A DNA stretch of 38,449 nucleotides. Source: Crocinitomicaceae bacterium TMED114 (GTDB lineage: Bacteria; Bacteroidota; Bacteroidia; Flavobacteriales_D; Sanyastnellaceae). The stretch lies in contig NHFP02000005.1 of the NCBI GenBank assembly GCA_002172485.2, forward strand, positions 303,992 to 342,440, read 5' to 3'. The translations under genes and the position numbers were made by a program. Under the pieces are notes generated by a model. It saw nothing but the letters and a program-made list of their open reading frames with translations. It ran no database searches and was not told the DNA's origin. Shown piece after piece: positions 8,902-18,200 of the stretch (within the stretch, counting starts at the first letter, position 1; each line of letters opens with the position of its first letter).

Positions 8902-10044
8902 ATGTGTCTTACCCGCATGCAATTGCTTGACTTCAAGAATCACGAGGAAGTCGAGCTCGACCTGTGTCCGCAGGTCAATTGCCTGCTTGGCGACAATGGT
9001 ACAGGAAAGACGAATGTGCTGGATGCGGTGCATTACCTGGGCAATGCCAAGGGGTATTTCAACCCGATCGATTCCCAGAACATTCGACACGGCCGAGAGG
9101 CCTTCCTCGTCGAGGGGGCGTTTGCCTTGGATGATGGTGCGGGTGAGCAAACGGACCGCGTGGCTTGTGCGGTAGCGAAGGGGCAAAAGAAGCTGCTCAA
9201 ACGGAATGGCAAGGCGTATTCGAAGTTGGCAGACCATGTGGGGCGCTATCCTGTGGTGATGATTGCTCCGGCCGATGCGGAACTCATTCTGGATGGCAGC
9301 GAAGTGCGCCGCAAGTGGATGGACATGGTCATCAGCCAATACGATCGTCCCTACCTCGACCGGTTGATGCAGTATCAACACCTCGTACAGCAACGCAACA
9401 ACTTGCTGCGCTTTTTCGCCGAAAATCGGGTCTGGGACGAAGGTCAATTGGAGCCCTGGGACGAGCGCATGGTGCCTTTGGCGGAATCCATTGCGGCCGA
9501 GCGGGCGCGTTTTTTAGCGGAATTCACGCCGGAGTTCGACCGCATCCACACCAGCTTGTGCAAAGGCAGGGAATCCGTGGGCATGTCCCTGTCGACCAAA
9601 GTGAAGTCCGGGGAGTTCGGCAAGGCTTTGGTGGAAGCCCGAGAAGATGACCGCCGGTTGCGCCGGTCGACGGTCGGGGTTCACAAGGACGATGTTTTGT
9701 TCCGGATTGGAGACCATCCCTTGAAGCGGTTTGGCAGTCAGGGCCAACAGAAGACGTTTTTGCTCGCGTTGCGGTTGGCGCAAGTGGAGCACTTGGCCCG
9801 TCGCGTGGGCCGTCGACCCATCCTTTTGTTGGATGACATTTTCGACAAGATTGACGCCCATCGCGCTGGAGCCCTGATGTCCACCTTGGCGGGCGAACGC
9901 TTCGGACAAGTCTTCATTTCTGACACGGATCCCGAGCGCATTCCTGCTTTGCTGCGCGATGCTGAAGTCCCTTTCGCAGCATGGCACGTCACACAAGACG
10001 GGGTCGTTGCCATCACAGAGCCCAGCAACACATCGACGCCATGA
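8902..10044 (+). CDS. recF: DNA replication and repair protein RecF
   Basis: A 380-residue SMC-like ATPase that loads RecA at single-strand gaps together with RecO and RecR. Walker A is GDNGTGKT (30-37), the signature region is GSQGQQKTFLLALRLAQ, and Walker B is ILLLDDIFDKID. The start ATG at 8902 gives the family-typical opening MCLTRMQLLDFKNHEEVEL; the open frame begins 43 codons earlier but that part is non-conserved leader and covers the divergent promoter region. The stop overlaps the next gene's start (ATGA), so recF and the DUF721 gene are translationally coupled. dnaA and dnaN are not adjacent, as expected in Bacteroidota. Confidence 0.97.
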   Translation: MCLTRMQLLDFKNHEEVELDLCPQVNCLLGDNGTGKTNVLDAVHYLGNAKGYFNPIDSQNIRHGREAFLVEGAFALDDGAGEQTDRVACAVAKGQKKLLKRNGKAYSKLADHVGRYPVVMIAPADAELILDGSEVRRKWMDMVISQYDRPYLDRLMQYQHLVQQRNNLLRFFAENRVWDEGQLEPWDERMVPLAESIAAERARFLAEFTPEFDRIHTSLCKGRESVGMSLSTKVKSGEFGKALVEAREDDRRLRRSTVGVHKDDVLFRIGDHPLKRFGSQGQQKTFLLALRLAQVEHLARRVGRRPILLLDDIFDKIDAHRAGALMSTLAGERFGQVFISDTDPERIPALLRDAEVPFAAWHVTQDGVVAITEPSNTSTP

Positions 10045-10364
10045 ACCGTCCCCGCCGCAACCGCAACCGGGCGCCGCGGAAAGGCGAGGCTGTGTCTCTT
10101 GGAGATGCGTTGAGTCACTGGCTCAAGCTATCCGGTCACGGTGCACGCCTCAAGGAGGCTGAAGCGGAGGCGGCTTGGCGAGAGGTCATGGGGGAGGCGG
10201 TGTCCCGAAAAACGCGCTATCTCAAGGTTCGAGAGGGTGTTCTGACCGTGGAACTGGATTCTGCCCCGATGAAGGAAGAGTTCCTCATGGCCCGGTCTCG
10301 GATCCGAACCCTGATCAATGGGCATCTCGGATCAGACATCATCCGAGAGGTGGTCATCCGTTGA
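10041..10364 (+). CDS. DUF721 family protein (DciA-like)
   Basis: A 107-residue protein with a basic N-terminal tail (RPRRNRNR) and the DUF721 core: a W-x-x-V-x-G motif (WREVMG), AVSRKTRYLKVREGVLTVEL, and a final IN-x-x-LG-x-x-x-I-x-x-VVIR block. DUF721 includes DciA, the widespread bacterial loader of the DnaB helicase, so a replication-linked nucleic-acid role is plausible; the short length fits Bacteroidota members. Start at 10041 overlaps the recF stop by 4 nt (ATGA). Pairing with recF supports a DNA-metabolism function. Confidence 0.88.
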   Translation: MNRPRRNRNRAPRKGEAVSLGDALSHWLKLSGHGARLKEAEAEAAWREVMGEAVSRKTRYLKVREGVLTVELDSAPMKEEFLMARSRIRTLINGHLGSDIIREVVIR

Positions 10365-10388
10365 ATCGAATCGCGCTCGCTCCGGCCT

Positions 10389-10395
10389 TATCTTG
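10389..10395 (+). promoter_or_regulatory. Candidate -7 element TATCTTG before the methyltransferase gene
   Basis: TATCTTG resembles TAnnTTTG and ends 8 nt before the ATG at 10404. A TTG at 10361-10363 is 25 nt upstream, slightly long for a -33 box. The same heptamer, again with 8 nt to the ATG, precedes the gene at 19791. If real, the mRNA would have a leader of only a few bases. Confidence 0.35.
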
Positions 10396-10403
10396 GGCGG
10401 CCC

Positions 10404-11183
10404 ATGCGCCTGCTGATTTCATTTGTCACCCGCATCGTTCCGCGACACCAGCTTCAACGGGTGGCACACCTCGCGTTGCAGTTGTGTTCTCCGTTTTTGC
10501 GGGGCAGCCGGTTCGAGGACCCGATCAATGGCAGGCGCTATCGCAATTTCCTCTCCTATGGCCGCGGTGACCGCAGTCGTCCCAATGCGTTGGCACCCGA
10601 CACGCTGAGTTTGGAGCGCCACCGTGCCGTCTGGATGTACCTGACGGAACACAGCGACTTGTTTTCAGGTGGATCTGGTCGCAAGATGCTCCACCTGGCA
10701 CCGGAGTATTGCTTTCTCAAACGGTTCAATCGGGCGGAGGGCCTGGAGGTCGTCCGGGCCGACTTGGTCTCGCCTTGGGCGGACATACATTTTGACGTCC
10801 ACGAGATTCCCTATGAAGATGCCCACTTCGACATCATCATGGGCAACCACCTCATGGAGCATGTGGCCGACGACCGGAAGGTGATGGCGGAGTATTTCCG
10901 GGTGATGAAGCCCGGTGGTTGGGGTATTTTTCAAGTGCCCATGGACCGCAACAATGCCGAGACCCTCGAGGACCCCAATGTGACGGATCCCGCAGAACGC
11001 GAGCGTCTCTATTGGCAGAGCGACCATGTCCGGCTGTACGGCATGGATTATGCCGACCGGTATCGCTCGGTTGGGTTCGAGGTGGAAGAAATGGACTTGG
11101 TGTCGCTCTTCGGACAAAGTCGCTTTGACCGCTGTGCCTTGGGGCAGGAGCGCTACCTCCAGGTCGTTCGAAAGCCCGCCTGA
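10404..11183 (+). CDS. SAM-dependent class I methyltransferase with degenerate N-terminal zinc ribbon
   Basis: A 259-residue methyltransferase. The SAM-binding motif I region is LHLAPEYCF, followed by DVHEIPYEDAHFDIIMGNHLMEHV (motifs II-III) and FRVMKPGGWGIFQVP. Close Bacteroidota relatives, as I recall them, have two CPxC pairs before an SLERHR block. Here the equivalent positions read DPIN (residues 39-42) and APDT (64-67), so the metal-binding cysteines are gone while the surrounding FLSYG, NAL and LSLERHR sequence is kept. The substrate is unknown. It follows the DUF721 gene after 39 nt and converges on the esterase gene with a 1-nt gap and no visible terminator. Confidence 0.88.
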   Translation: MRLLISFVTRIVPRHQLQRVAHLALQLCSPFLRGSRFEDPINGRRYRNFLSYGRGDRSRPNALAPDTLSLERHRAVWMYLTEHSDLFSGGSGRKMLHLAPEYCFLKRFNRAEGLEVVRADLVSPWADIHFDVHEIPYEDAHFDIIMGNHLMEHVADDRKVMAEYFRVMKPGGWGIFQVPMDRNNAETLEDPNVTDPAERERLYWQSDHVRLYGMDYADRYRSVGFEVEEMDLVSLFGQSRFDRCALGQERYLQVVRKPA

Positions 11184-11184
11184 A

Positions 11185-12291
11185 TCAATTCCAGAGCAGG
11201 ACTTCGGGCAGGCGGCCGGCGGCCGTCGCGCGAAGCAACCGAATGCCTTGGCCGGAGGGCGTCCAAAATTCTCCCGCGTTGAGATCCAGACGGCTCAGGA
11301 TGCGCCCTTGAAGGTCTACCACTTGAACGTGGCCGCTTTGTCCCATGCGGATGCCGTGGCCGACCCGCTCGAGGATGATGTGGGTTCTTGTCGTCTCTGC
11401 AATGTCCGTGAATTCCCCAGCACATTGAGAGGAGAAGAAGTCCCAGAGCACTTCTGTGGCTTCCACATCCTGACTGCCCCAGACGCCAAACCAATCGTGG
11501 CCACCGCCATTCACCCGGTAATGGTGGAATTCCTGCCCGCCGGATGCCCCCGCGTAGCGCAGAAAATCCACAGAGGTGTTGTCCACGGATTCGAGGTTGG
11601 GCAGGTTGGACTCCTCGAGTGTGGTCGTACCCATCAGCTCGGTCCAGTGTTCGATGATCTCTGGAACACCCGAGCCGCCCCATCCTGCGAAGCCCACACC
11701 GCCGTCGTAGGTGACGATGTCATCGTCGGTGCCGTGCAAGTGGACGACGGGAACCACTTCGCTTGGGGTGCAGCCAAAATCGGCCGCACTCATGGCCCCC
11801 GTGACGGATCCCACTGCGCAGAACACTTCCGGGTGCTCGCAGGCCAGGGAGTAACTCATGTATCCGCCGTTGGACATGCCGCAGGCGTACGTGCAGGATT
11901 CGCTGAGCCCGTATTCTTCCTGCAAGTGCTGCACCAGTGCCACGAGGAAGCCGTGGTCATCGGTGTTGCTGAATCCAATGTTGGCGTTCCAGTGGGGGAT
12001 GCCGAAGTCGTTCTCTGTCCCTTGGGGGAAGACCGCGACGAAGCCTTCTTGTTGCGCGAGCGGTGTGAATCCGCTGTACGCTCGAATCAGCTGCGCGCTG
12101 CTGGTGTACCCATGCAAGACGACCACTATGGGCGCTCCGGCAGGAATGGGGTCCGGTCCCTCCATGTAGTACGAGCGGATGGTGCCATTGTGCTCGAATT
12201 CCAATTGGGCGGAAGCGGCGAAGGGCATGGCAAACAGCATTGGGAGCAGGGTCCACTTCAAATGGTGATGGAGGGAGTTCTTGTTACGCAT
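11185..12291 (-). CDS. Secreted CE1-like esterase (PHB depolymerase/feruloyl esterase type) with T9SS-like tail
   Basis: A 368-residue alpha/beta-hydrolase. The signal peptide is about residues 1-28 (LLPMLFAMPFAASA). The oxyanion region is VVVLHGYTSSA, the nucleophile is Ser140 in GMSNGG, the acid lies in HLHGTDDD (Asp189-191), and the base is His265 in NGGGHDW. This is the LpqC/CE1 esterase layout, which cleaves polyhydroxyalkanoate or feruloyl/acetyl ester bonds. The last ~65 residues (VQVVDLQGRILSRLDL onward) resemble a type A T9SS C-terminal sorting domain, suggesting surface delivery. The ATG at 12291 is chosen because the signal peptide follows directly; it overlaps the yigZ-like gene by 8 nt. 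Last gene of its operon. Confidence 0.87.
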   Translation of the reverse strand: MRNKNSLHHHLKWTLLPMLFAMPFAASAQLEFEHNGTIRSYYMEGPDPIPAGAPIVVVLHGYTSSAQLIRAYSGFTPLAQQEGFVAVFPQGTENDFGIPHWNANIGFSNTDDHGFLVALVQHLQEEYGLSESCTYACGMSNGGYMSYSLACEHPEVFCAVGSVTGAMSAADFGCTPSEVVPVVHLHGTDDDIVTYDGGVGFAGWGGSGVPEIIEHWTELMGTTTLEESNLPNLESVDNTSVDFLRYAGASGGQEFHHYRVNGGGHDWFGVWGSQDVEATEVLWDFFSSQCAGEFTDIAETTRTHIILERVGHGIRMGQSGHVQVVDLQGRILSRLDLNAGEFWTPSGQGIRLLRATAAGRLPEVLLWN

Positions 12292-12916
12292 TGGAAGTGG
12301 GTTTGGGGGAAATCTGTTCCACCCCATGGATGTCAAGGAGGGCTTGGGTCATGCTCTCGGCATCGCCTGCCGCGACGGCGATGTCCACCAGGCAGCGGTC
12401 CGTATAGCGTTCACCGACAATGTCGGCCTCGACTTTTTGGATGGCCTGCATCACGTGCCGGGTCAAGTCGGGTGTGTACCCGAAGGTCATGGGCAGTTTG
12501 AGGACGTTGACCGACAGACCGGCGTCCCGCACGGCTTCTCTTCCCGCCTCGCGATAGGCTTCAATGAGGCCTCCCACACCGAGCTTCACACCGCCAAAAT
12601 AGCGCACCACGGCAATCAAGCTCCAGTGAAGATCGTGGGCGCGGAGGACGCCGTGAATGGGTGCGCCCGCGCTGCCGCCCGGCTCTCCGTCATCGGCTGC
12701 GCGGAAGCGTTCAGGGCCGAATTGCCAAGCATAGCAGACATGTCGGGCGGCGTGGTGTGCTTTGCGCACTTCATCGAGGCAGACTTGCACCGCCTTCGCC
12801 GAAGCGGATTCGTCGTGGAAGGGAAGGGGAAAGGCATAGCCGTGGAACTTGCTGCCCTTGGCCTTGAAGAGGCCTTCGCCCGGTCCAGCGAGTGATGGAA
12901 ACGTGTCGCGAACCAA
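12284..12916 (-). CDS. YigZ/IMPACT family protein
   Basis: A 210-residue cytoplasmic protein. The N-terminus EGLFKAKGSKFHGYAFPL and the two signatures DDGEPGGSAGAP (75-86) and VVRYFGGVKLGVGGL (103-117) are characteristic of the UPF0029/IMPACT fold. Eukaryotic IMPACT inhibits Gcn2; the bacterial role is unclear, with a ribosome or RNA link suspected. The most likely start is TTG at 12916, immediately after the upstream TGA, because the conserved DTF-x-S-x-A-x-P block begins three codons later and no ATG is available. Its last codons overlap the esterase start by 8 nt. Confidence 0.92.
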   Translation of the reverse strand: MVRDTFPSLAGPGEGLFKAKGSKFHGYAFPLPFHDESASAKAVQVCLDEVRKAHHAARHVCYAWQFGPERFRAADDGEPGGSAGAPIHGVLRAHDLHWSLIAVVRYFGGVKLGVGGLIEAYREAGREAVRDAGLSVNVLKLPMTFGYTPDLTRHVMQAIQKVEADIVGERYTDRCLVDIAVAAGDAESMTQALLDIHGVEQISPKPTSNA

Positions 12917-13315
12917 TCAGCTGACGGGGTTGAGTGCCACGCTGAAGACCTGAACGGTGTGCGGATCGCGTCCCGCGAAGAATTTGTCCAGTGCCATCAG
13001 AATGTTGCCGGCGCTGAAGTAGCTGGTGTGCAATTCCGTCTCGCCGGCCACCCGCCATTGGACGGTATAACTCTGCTCGCGGTCCCGGTGGGTTTGCGTG
13101 TAGTCGAGCAGGGCTTGAAGGGCTTGTACCCGATTGGAGCCATGCGATTTGTGGAACAGGAATCGGTGGGTGTGCCGGGGGTTGTAGGTGAACAGAGCCA
13201 CCTCGTGTATGCCCTCCCGCTCGGACCAGCTGAATTCAATCTGATCGTCGGCATAGCCGAAATAGCTGCGCAAGTCTTGAAGCAAACGCTCCTCTGTGGC
13301 GGGGTCGAAAGTCAT
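12917..13315 (-). CDS. Conserved hypothetical protein, Bacteroidota type
   Basis: A 132-residue soluble protein with no signal peptide or membrane helix. I recognise no functional domain. The C-terminal half (TELHTSYFSAGNILMALDKFF, then VFSVALNPVS) resembles a small protein I recall as common in Bacteroidota genomes without an assigned role. The N-terminus contains acidic and aromatic residues (YFGYADDQIEFSW). Its ATG overlaps the capD-type gene's stop (ATGA) and its TGA abuts the TTG start of the yigZ-like gene, so it sits in the middle of a coupled operon. Confidence 0.8.
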   Translation of the reverse strand: MTFDPATEERLLQDLRSYFGYADDQIEFSWSEREGIHEVALFTYNPRHTHRFLFHKSHGSNRVQALQALLDYTQTHRDREQSYTVQWRVAGETELHTSYFSAGNILMALDKFFAGRDPHTVQVFSVALNPVS

Positions 13316-15195
13316 GGTGATTCAATTTCAGGCATGGAGGCCGGATCGGGCGTGTATTCGGGAATGTGCTGGCCCAATGCGGTCCGCACATCGCCATCTG
13401 TCCACCCGTTGGACCGGCTTTGCGCAATGCTGTCCCGCACGGCATCGCCATCCACTGGGGTCCGGGCGGCCCGGAGGATTTTGGGATGGTGCGTGGGCAA
13501 GAGGTTTTCTTGACCACTCATGAGCTCTTCATGGAGCTTCTCTCCAGGACGCAGTCCCACAATGTCCACTTGGATGTCCTGTCCTTCGACAAGACCAGCC
13601 AGCCGGATCATGCGGCGGGCGAGGTCGGCGATGCGGACACGTTCGCCCATGTCAAACACGTAGATGTCGTCTCCGGCGCTGGTTGCCGCCGCTTCCATCA
13701 CCAATTGAACCGCTTCCGGAATGGTCATGAAATACCGGGTCACGTCGGGGTGGGTCAAAGTGATCGGCCCGCCCTGTTCGATTTGACGGCGGAACAGGGG
13801 AATCACGCTTCCATTGCTGTCGAGCACGTTGCCGAATCGGGTGATGACGCATTTCATATCGCCCCCTTCTCCCACGCTTCGAACGGCCAATTCGGCCATG
13901 CGTTTGGAGGCGCCCATCACGCTGGAAGGGTTGACGGCCTTGTCGGTGCTCACCAAGACGAAGGAATGTGCCCCTGCAGCTTTGGCGGCCTCGAGCGCAT
14001 GGGTGGTGCCCAGGACGTTGGTGCGCCAGGCTTGCAGCGGCTGTCGTTCCATGACCGGAACGTGCTTGTAGGCTGCAGCGTGGTAGACGATGTCGGGCTG
14101 GAATGTCTCAAAGGTTTCCTTTAACCCGTCGCTGTCGCGCACATCGCCAATGCAGGTATGGAGTTTTGAGGCGCCTTCTCCATAACGCGAGCGGGCGTGC
14201 AAGCCGAGGTCGTGCAGGGGCGTTTCCGCAATGTCCAAGGCCAGCACTTCGGCTGCGCCGCGGGCCAAAGCTTGAAAGACAAGTTCTGACCCAATGGACC
14301 CAGCGCCTCCGGTCACAGCCACCTTGGCGCCTTGCAGTTGGGCAGAGATGGCCGACGCGTCCAATTCGATGACGGGACGGCCCAAGAGGTCTTCGATGCG
14401 CACATCCCGCAGCTGGCCAGCGCTCAATTCGCCTTGGATCCAACGTTGCGCAGGCGGAACGTCCATGACGCGGAGACCGAGTTCGAGTGCGGCGTCGATG
14501 ACAGCGGCTTTTCTGGAAGGGGACAAATGCTGGATGGAGACGATGAGCCGCTTGGCTCCGGTGTCCTGCAACACCCTCGCCGCCCGATTGGCTGGATGAA
14601 TGGGGGCCCCATCGATGTCCTTGCCGTGCTTGGCGGGGTCGTCGTCCAGGAAGGCCACCACGCGAAGGGGGTCTGCACTGGGGCGTTCGACGGCCTGTTT
14701 GGTGATGAGACCGGCTTCCCCGGCTCCGAACACCACCACCGGGGTGGGGCGTGCAGTTTGGAAACGCTGATAGACGGAACGGACCGTGATGCGAAACCCG
14801 GTGAGCAGGACGGCCGAACCCAGCAGTTCGATGGCCATGACGCTCAAAGGCACCGGATAGGCCATGCCCAAGGCACGGTAGGTGAGATTGAGCGTCAGGA
14901 ACAAGGCGGAACCCGTGGTCAAGGCCAGCAGGACGCGGCGTGCGTCTCTGGAGCCGCTGAAGCGGATGATGCCGGCAAAGCTGCGGTGGACCAGCATGCC
15001 GAACGCGCGGAAGGCGAGGTAGGCTGGCAAGAAGCGGCGGGCGGCGTCCAGTTCGTGGGAGGGGATGTCGAACTCGAAGCGAAGCGCGTAAGCCACGCCC
15101 AAGGCCACCACGCCCAAGGCGAGGTCGATGGAGAAGATCGCCCAGCGGGGGACGATCTGTGGCCGAGCGCGCAATGTGTGCAACAGGTTCATCAT
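13312..15195 (-). CDS. CapD/FlaA1/WbpM-type nucleotide-sugar 4,6-dehydratase, membrane-bound
   Basis: A 627-residue polysaccharide biosynthesis protein. About four N-terminal membrane helices (roughly 18-40, 55-75, 88-108, 115-135) precede a first Rossmann-like domain (VVVFGAGEAG, 153-162) and a catalytic SDR domain with TGGAGSIGSE (295-304), YKHVP (376-380) and STDKAVNP (416-423). The usual YxxxK of SDRs is replaced by MGASK (427-431), as in WbpM/PglF dehydratases that convert UDP-GlcNAc to a 4-keto-6-deoxy sugar using a T-D-K triad. It probably feeds capsule, O-antigen or protein-glycan synthesis. The start is one of two adjacent ATGs at 15195/15192; a TTG at 15207 is less likely. First gene of the operon. 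Confidence 0.93.
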   Translation of the reverse strand: MMNLLHTLRARPQIVPRWAIFSIDLALGVVALGVAYALRFEFDIPSHELDAARRFLPAYLAFRAFGMLVHRSFAGIIRFSGSRDARRVLLALTTGSALFLTLNLTYRALGMAYPVPLSVMAIELLGSAVLLTGFRITVRSVYQRFQTARPTPVVVFGAGEAGLITKQAVERPSADPLRVVAFLDDDPAKHGKDIDGAPIHPANRAARVLQDTGAKRLIVSIQHLSPSRKAAVIDAALELGLRVMDVPPAQRWIQGELSAGQLRDVRIEDLLGRPVIELDASAISAQLQGAKVAVTGGAGSIGSELVFQALARGAAEVLALDIAETPLHDLGLHARSRYGEGASKLHTCIGDVRDSDGLKETFETFQPDIVYHAAAYKHVPVMERQPLQAWRTNVLGTTHALEAAKAAGAHSFVLVSTDKAVNPSSVMGASKRMAELAVRSVGEGGDMKCVITRFGNVLDSNGSVIPLFRRQIEQGGPITLTHPDVTRYFMTIPEAVQLVMEAAATSAGDDIYVFDMGERVRIADLARRMIRLAGLVEGQDIQVDIVGLRPGEKLHEELMSGQENLLPTHHPKILRAARTPVDGDAVRDSIAQSRSNGWTDGDVRTALGQHIPEYTPDPASMPEIESP

Positions 15196-15204
15196 CCGAC
15201 GCCG

Positions 15205-15211
15205 CAAGATA
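15205..15211 (-). promoter_or_regulatory. Candidate -7 element TATCTTG before the capD-type gene
   Basis: On the minus strand TATCTTG ends 9 nt before the ATG at 15195. It lies in a 54-bp divergent gap shared with the 1500-residue gene, whose own weaker candidate TAATTTCC (15234-15241) ends 8 nt before its ATG at 15250. No good -33 box was seen. Confidence 0.35.
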
Positions 15212-15249
15212 CCGCGGGCGCATGCGGAGCGTTTAATTTCCCAGAATTG

Positions 15250-18200
15250 ATGAAGTGTTTGTGGTCGATTCGAAGGATTCTGGCGCTGGCTGGGTGTTGC
15301 ATGGGCGTCATGGCGTCATGTTGGGCGCAGGAATTGGACCGAGTGGCGTTGGAGAAAGCCGCGCAGAAGTTGGCCAAGGAGGTGGAGCCTTTTGACAAGG
15401 ATGCGGCCCGGTTCCTGGACCGGAAGTTGGTGCCTTTGATCACGGCTCCGGGCGCCGACACGGCGATCACCTCGGTGTTCATCGAACGCTTGACCCAAAT
15501 GGAAGAGCGCAATCTCGGCGCGTTCCCTGAGCGGTTCGGATATGCCCGAAGTGTGCAGGCGGCGCTGGCAGGTGACTCCTTGAGAATTCCGTTTGCTGCA
15601 TGGGACGCTGCCGTAGAGCGCGCCATGCAGGAACGCCGATGGGCATCCGACTTTGCTCCGCTGCTCTCGGTAGGCAAGGATCTGTTGCTCGACGGGGTCT
15701 TCCACCAGACTCAGAGTGTATCCTGGTCGTTTGAAGGCCCCATGGCCATGTCGCTCCCTGAACAGGGCGCTCCACGCCTTTTTCTGGGTCCCACGGGAAC
15801 ACTGCAGGCGTTGGCCAAGGGCGACACCTTGGTGGTCAAACGAACAGCTGGAGAGTACATCTACGCGAAAGGCCGCTTCAAAGGCCGCAGTGGCCGCGTG
15901 GATTGGGGGCGTTCTGGATGGGACCCGGAGCGAAACTATGCCGACTTCGGTTCCTTCGACATCCGACTCAAGTCGCCCAGCCTCACCGTGGATTCGGCGC
16001 GGTTCACCACGGAGTTGTTTCCCGACCCCTTGCTCGGACAACTCACGGACAAGGCCCGGTTCAGAAAGCGGGACGACAAGTCGGGCGAGGCCATGGATGC
16101 CGCGCGTTACCCCAGGTTTGATACCTACATCAATCGGTTGTCCATGCCGGACATCGTGCCCGGTGTCGATTTCAATGGCGGTCTGACCGTGAGGGGAGCC
16201 GAATTGCAGGGCAAAGGCGATGAAGCCCAGCCCGCCACATTGGATTTCCGTCGGGGCGATACGGTGTTGGTCCATTGTCGGGCCAACCTGTTCATCTTGA
16301 AGTCCAATCAATTCAGTGGGCAAGGTGTGGAAGCTGTGGTGCGGTTGGATGGAGACAGCTTGCACCACCCTGAGTTGAACCTTCGCTTCAACCTCGCGTC
16401 ACAAAAGTTGTCGCTGCTGCGCACCGAAGAGGGACTCGGCCCCCGGTCATTTTCGGATTCCTATCACAGGGTGTCCCTGGATTGTGATGTGCTGTCTTGG
16501 CGGTTGGGCGAGACCCGACTCCGATTGGAGGGACCTCCCGGCGCAAGCCGCTCCACGGCCATCTTGTTCAGCGAGGATTTCTTTGAACGGGAGATGTTCC
16601 AGGAGATGCAGGGCATCGATCCGGTGCACCCGTTGGTCCGGGTTCGGAACCATGTCAAAGGCACGGGAGACAGCACCTTCACGAGTTTGGAGCTGGCACG
16701 TAGCATTCGATTGAGTGAAGTCAAGACCCGCGCCATGATGATCCGCATGGCACACGATGGGTACCTCGAAATGGACCTGGACACCCGCGAGGCGCGGGCC
16801 ATGCCCAAGCTCTTCGAAGCCCTGGCCAATGCCGCAGGGCGCCGGGATTACGACGTGTTGTTCTTCCGTTCAGAAGCGGTGGGGGAGCCACACGGTGAAC
16901 TCAGTCTGCTCAATTACCAATTGAAGGTCAATGGCGTAGACCGTGTGGATGTGTCCCGCGACCGGGGTGTGGTCATCGAACCCCGGGATGGTCGGGTGGT
17001 CATCGGCGAGGACCGGGACTTCGCATTTGGCGGAGGCGTTCGTGCGGGCAACCTGCAGTTCGACGGTACAGACTATGCATTCGATTATGAAACCTTCTCC
17101 ATTGAGCTGAATGCAGTGGAACAGTGCAAGCTCAAGGTCAATGACGACGAGGAGAAGGATGTTCGCGGACGGGCCAAGCGGAAACGTGTACGGAATGCGC
17201 TCGAAAACATCGAAGGCGTCTTGCGCGTGGATGTGCCCATCAACCGGAGTGGCCGACTCAGTGAGGTGTATCCGCAGTATCCCGTCCTCGTGACCGATGC
17301 CCCGAGCTACGTGTACTGGGACGATGCCGCCATCGAGCAAGGTGCCTATGAGCGGGAGCGATTCCGCTTTGTGGTTGAGCCTTTCAGCCTCGACAGTTTG
17401 GACGCCCTCGGCCGCCAAGAGTTGGTGTTCGATGGCACGTTGGAATCAGGGGACCTCCTGCCACCGATTCAGGAAAGACTGCAGGTGATGGAGGATTTGT
17501 ACCTCGGGTTCACAACCAGCACGCCCCATGGAGGTTATCAGGTCTACGGCGGAGCGGGCACGTTCGATGAGGACTTGACCTTGAATGGCGGGGGACTGCA
17601 AGGGGGCGGAAAGCTGGATTTCCGGACTGCCCATGCCGAAAGCGATCGGTTCGTCCTGTTGCCGGACAGCACCAAAGGATGGGCCACGACGTTCACCAAC
17701 CGGGAGAGTGCCGGACCGCCACCAGTGCCCGAGGTACAAGGCGAGGGTGTGGCCGTGTTGTTTGAGCCGCGTCAGTCGAGAATTTCGGCGCGCTCAGAAG
17801 ATGTTCCCATCCGGTTTTTTGAAGGAGAAAGCGAATTGTCCGGAGGACTCACCTTGTCTGCGTCAGGCATGTCGGGACAAGGCGACATGAGGTTCAACGG
17901 GGCGACCCTCTCATCGGACATGTTCGAATTTGACCGCAGGCGGACCCTGTGCGACACCGCGTCTTTTCAGTTGGACCAGCGGGTTGAAGGGGCGTTGGCC
18001 TTCAAAACGGACAATGTGCACTGCACCATCGACTTCGATGCCCGGATTGGCGATTTCGCTTCCAATGACGGCGAAACCAAGATTGACCTCCCCGCCAACC
18101 AGTACCTGTGCTACATGGACGAGTTCAAGTGGTACATGGACAAAGACGAGATGGAGATGGCCTCCAATCGAGAGCCCCTCAACGACTTTGTCATCGACAC

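Noticed and set aside
14332-15249. Upstream in-frame extension of the 1500-residue gene, giving a frame of about 1806 codons
   Set aside because: The extra part is antisense to the well-conserved dehydratase gene, and the signal peptide starts at 15250.
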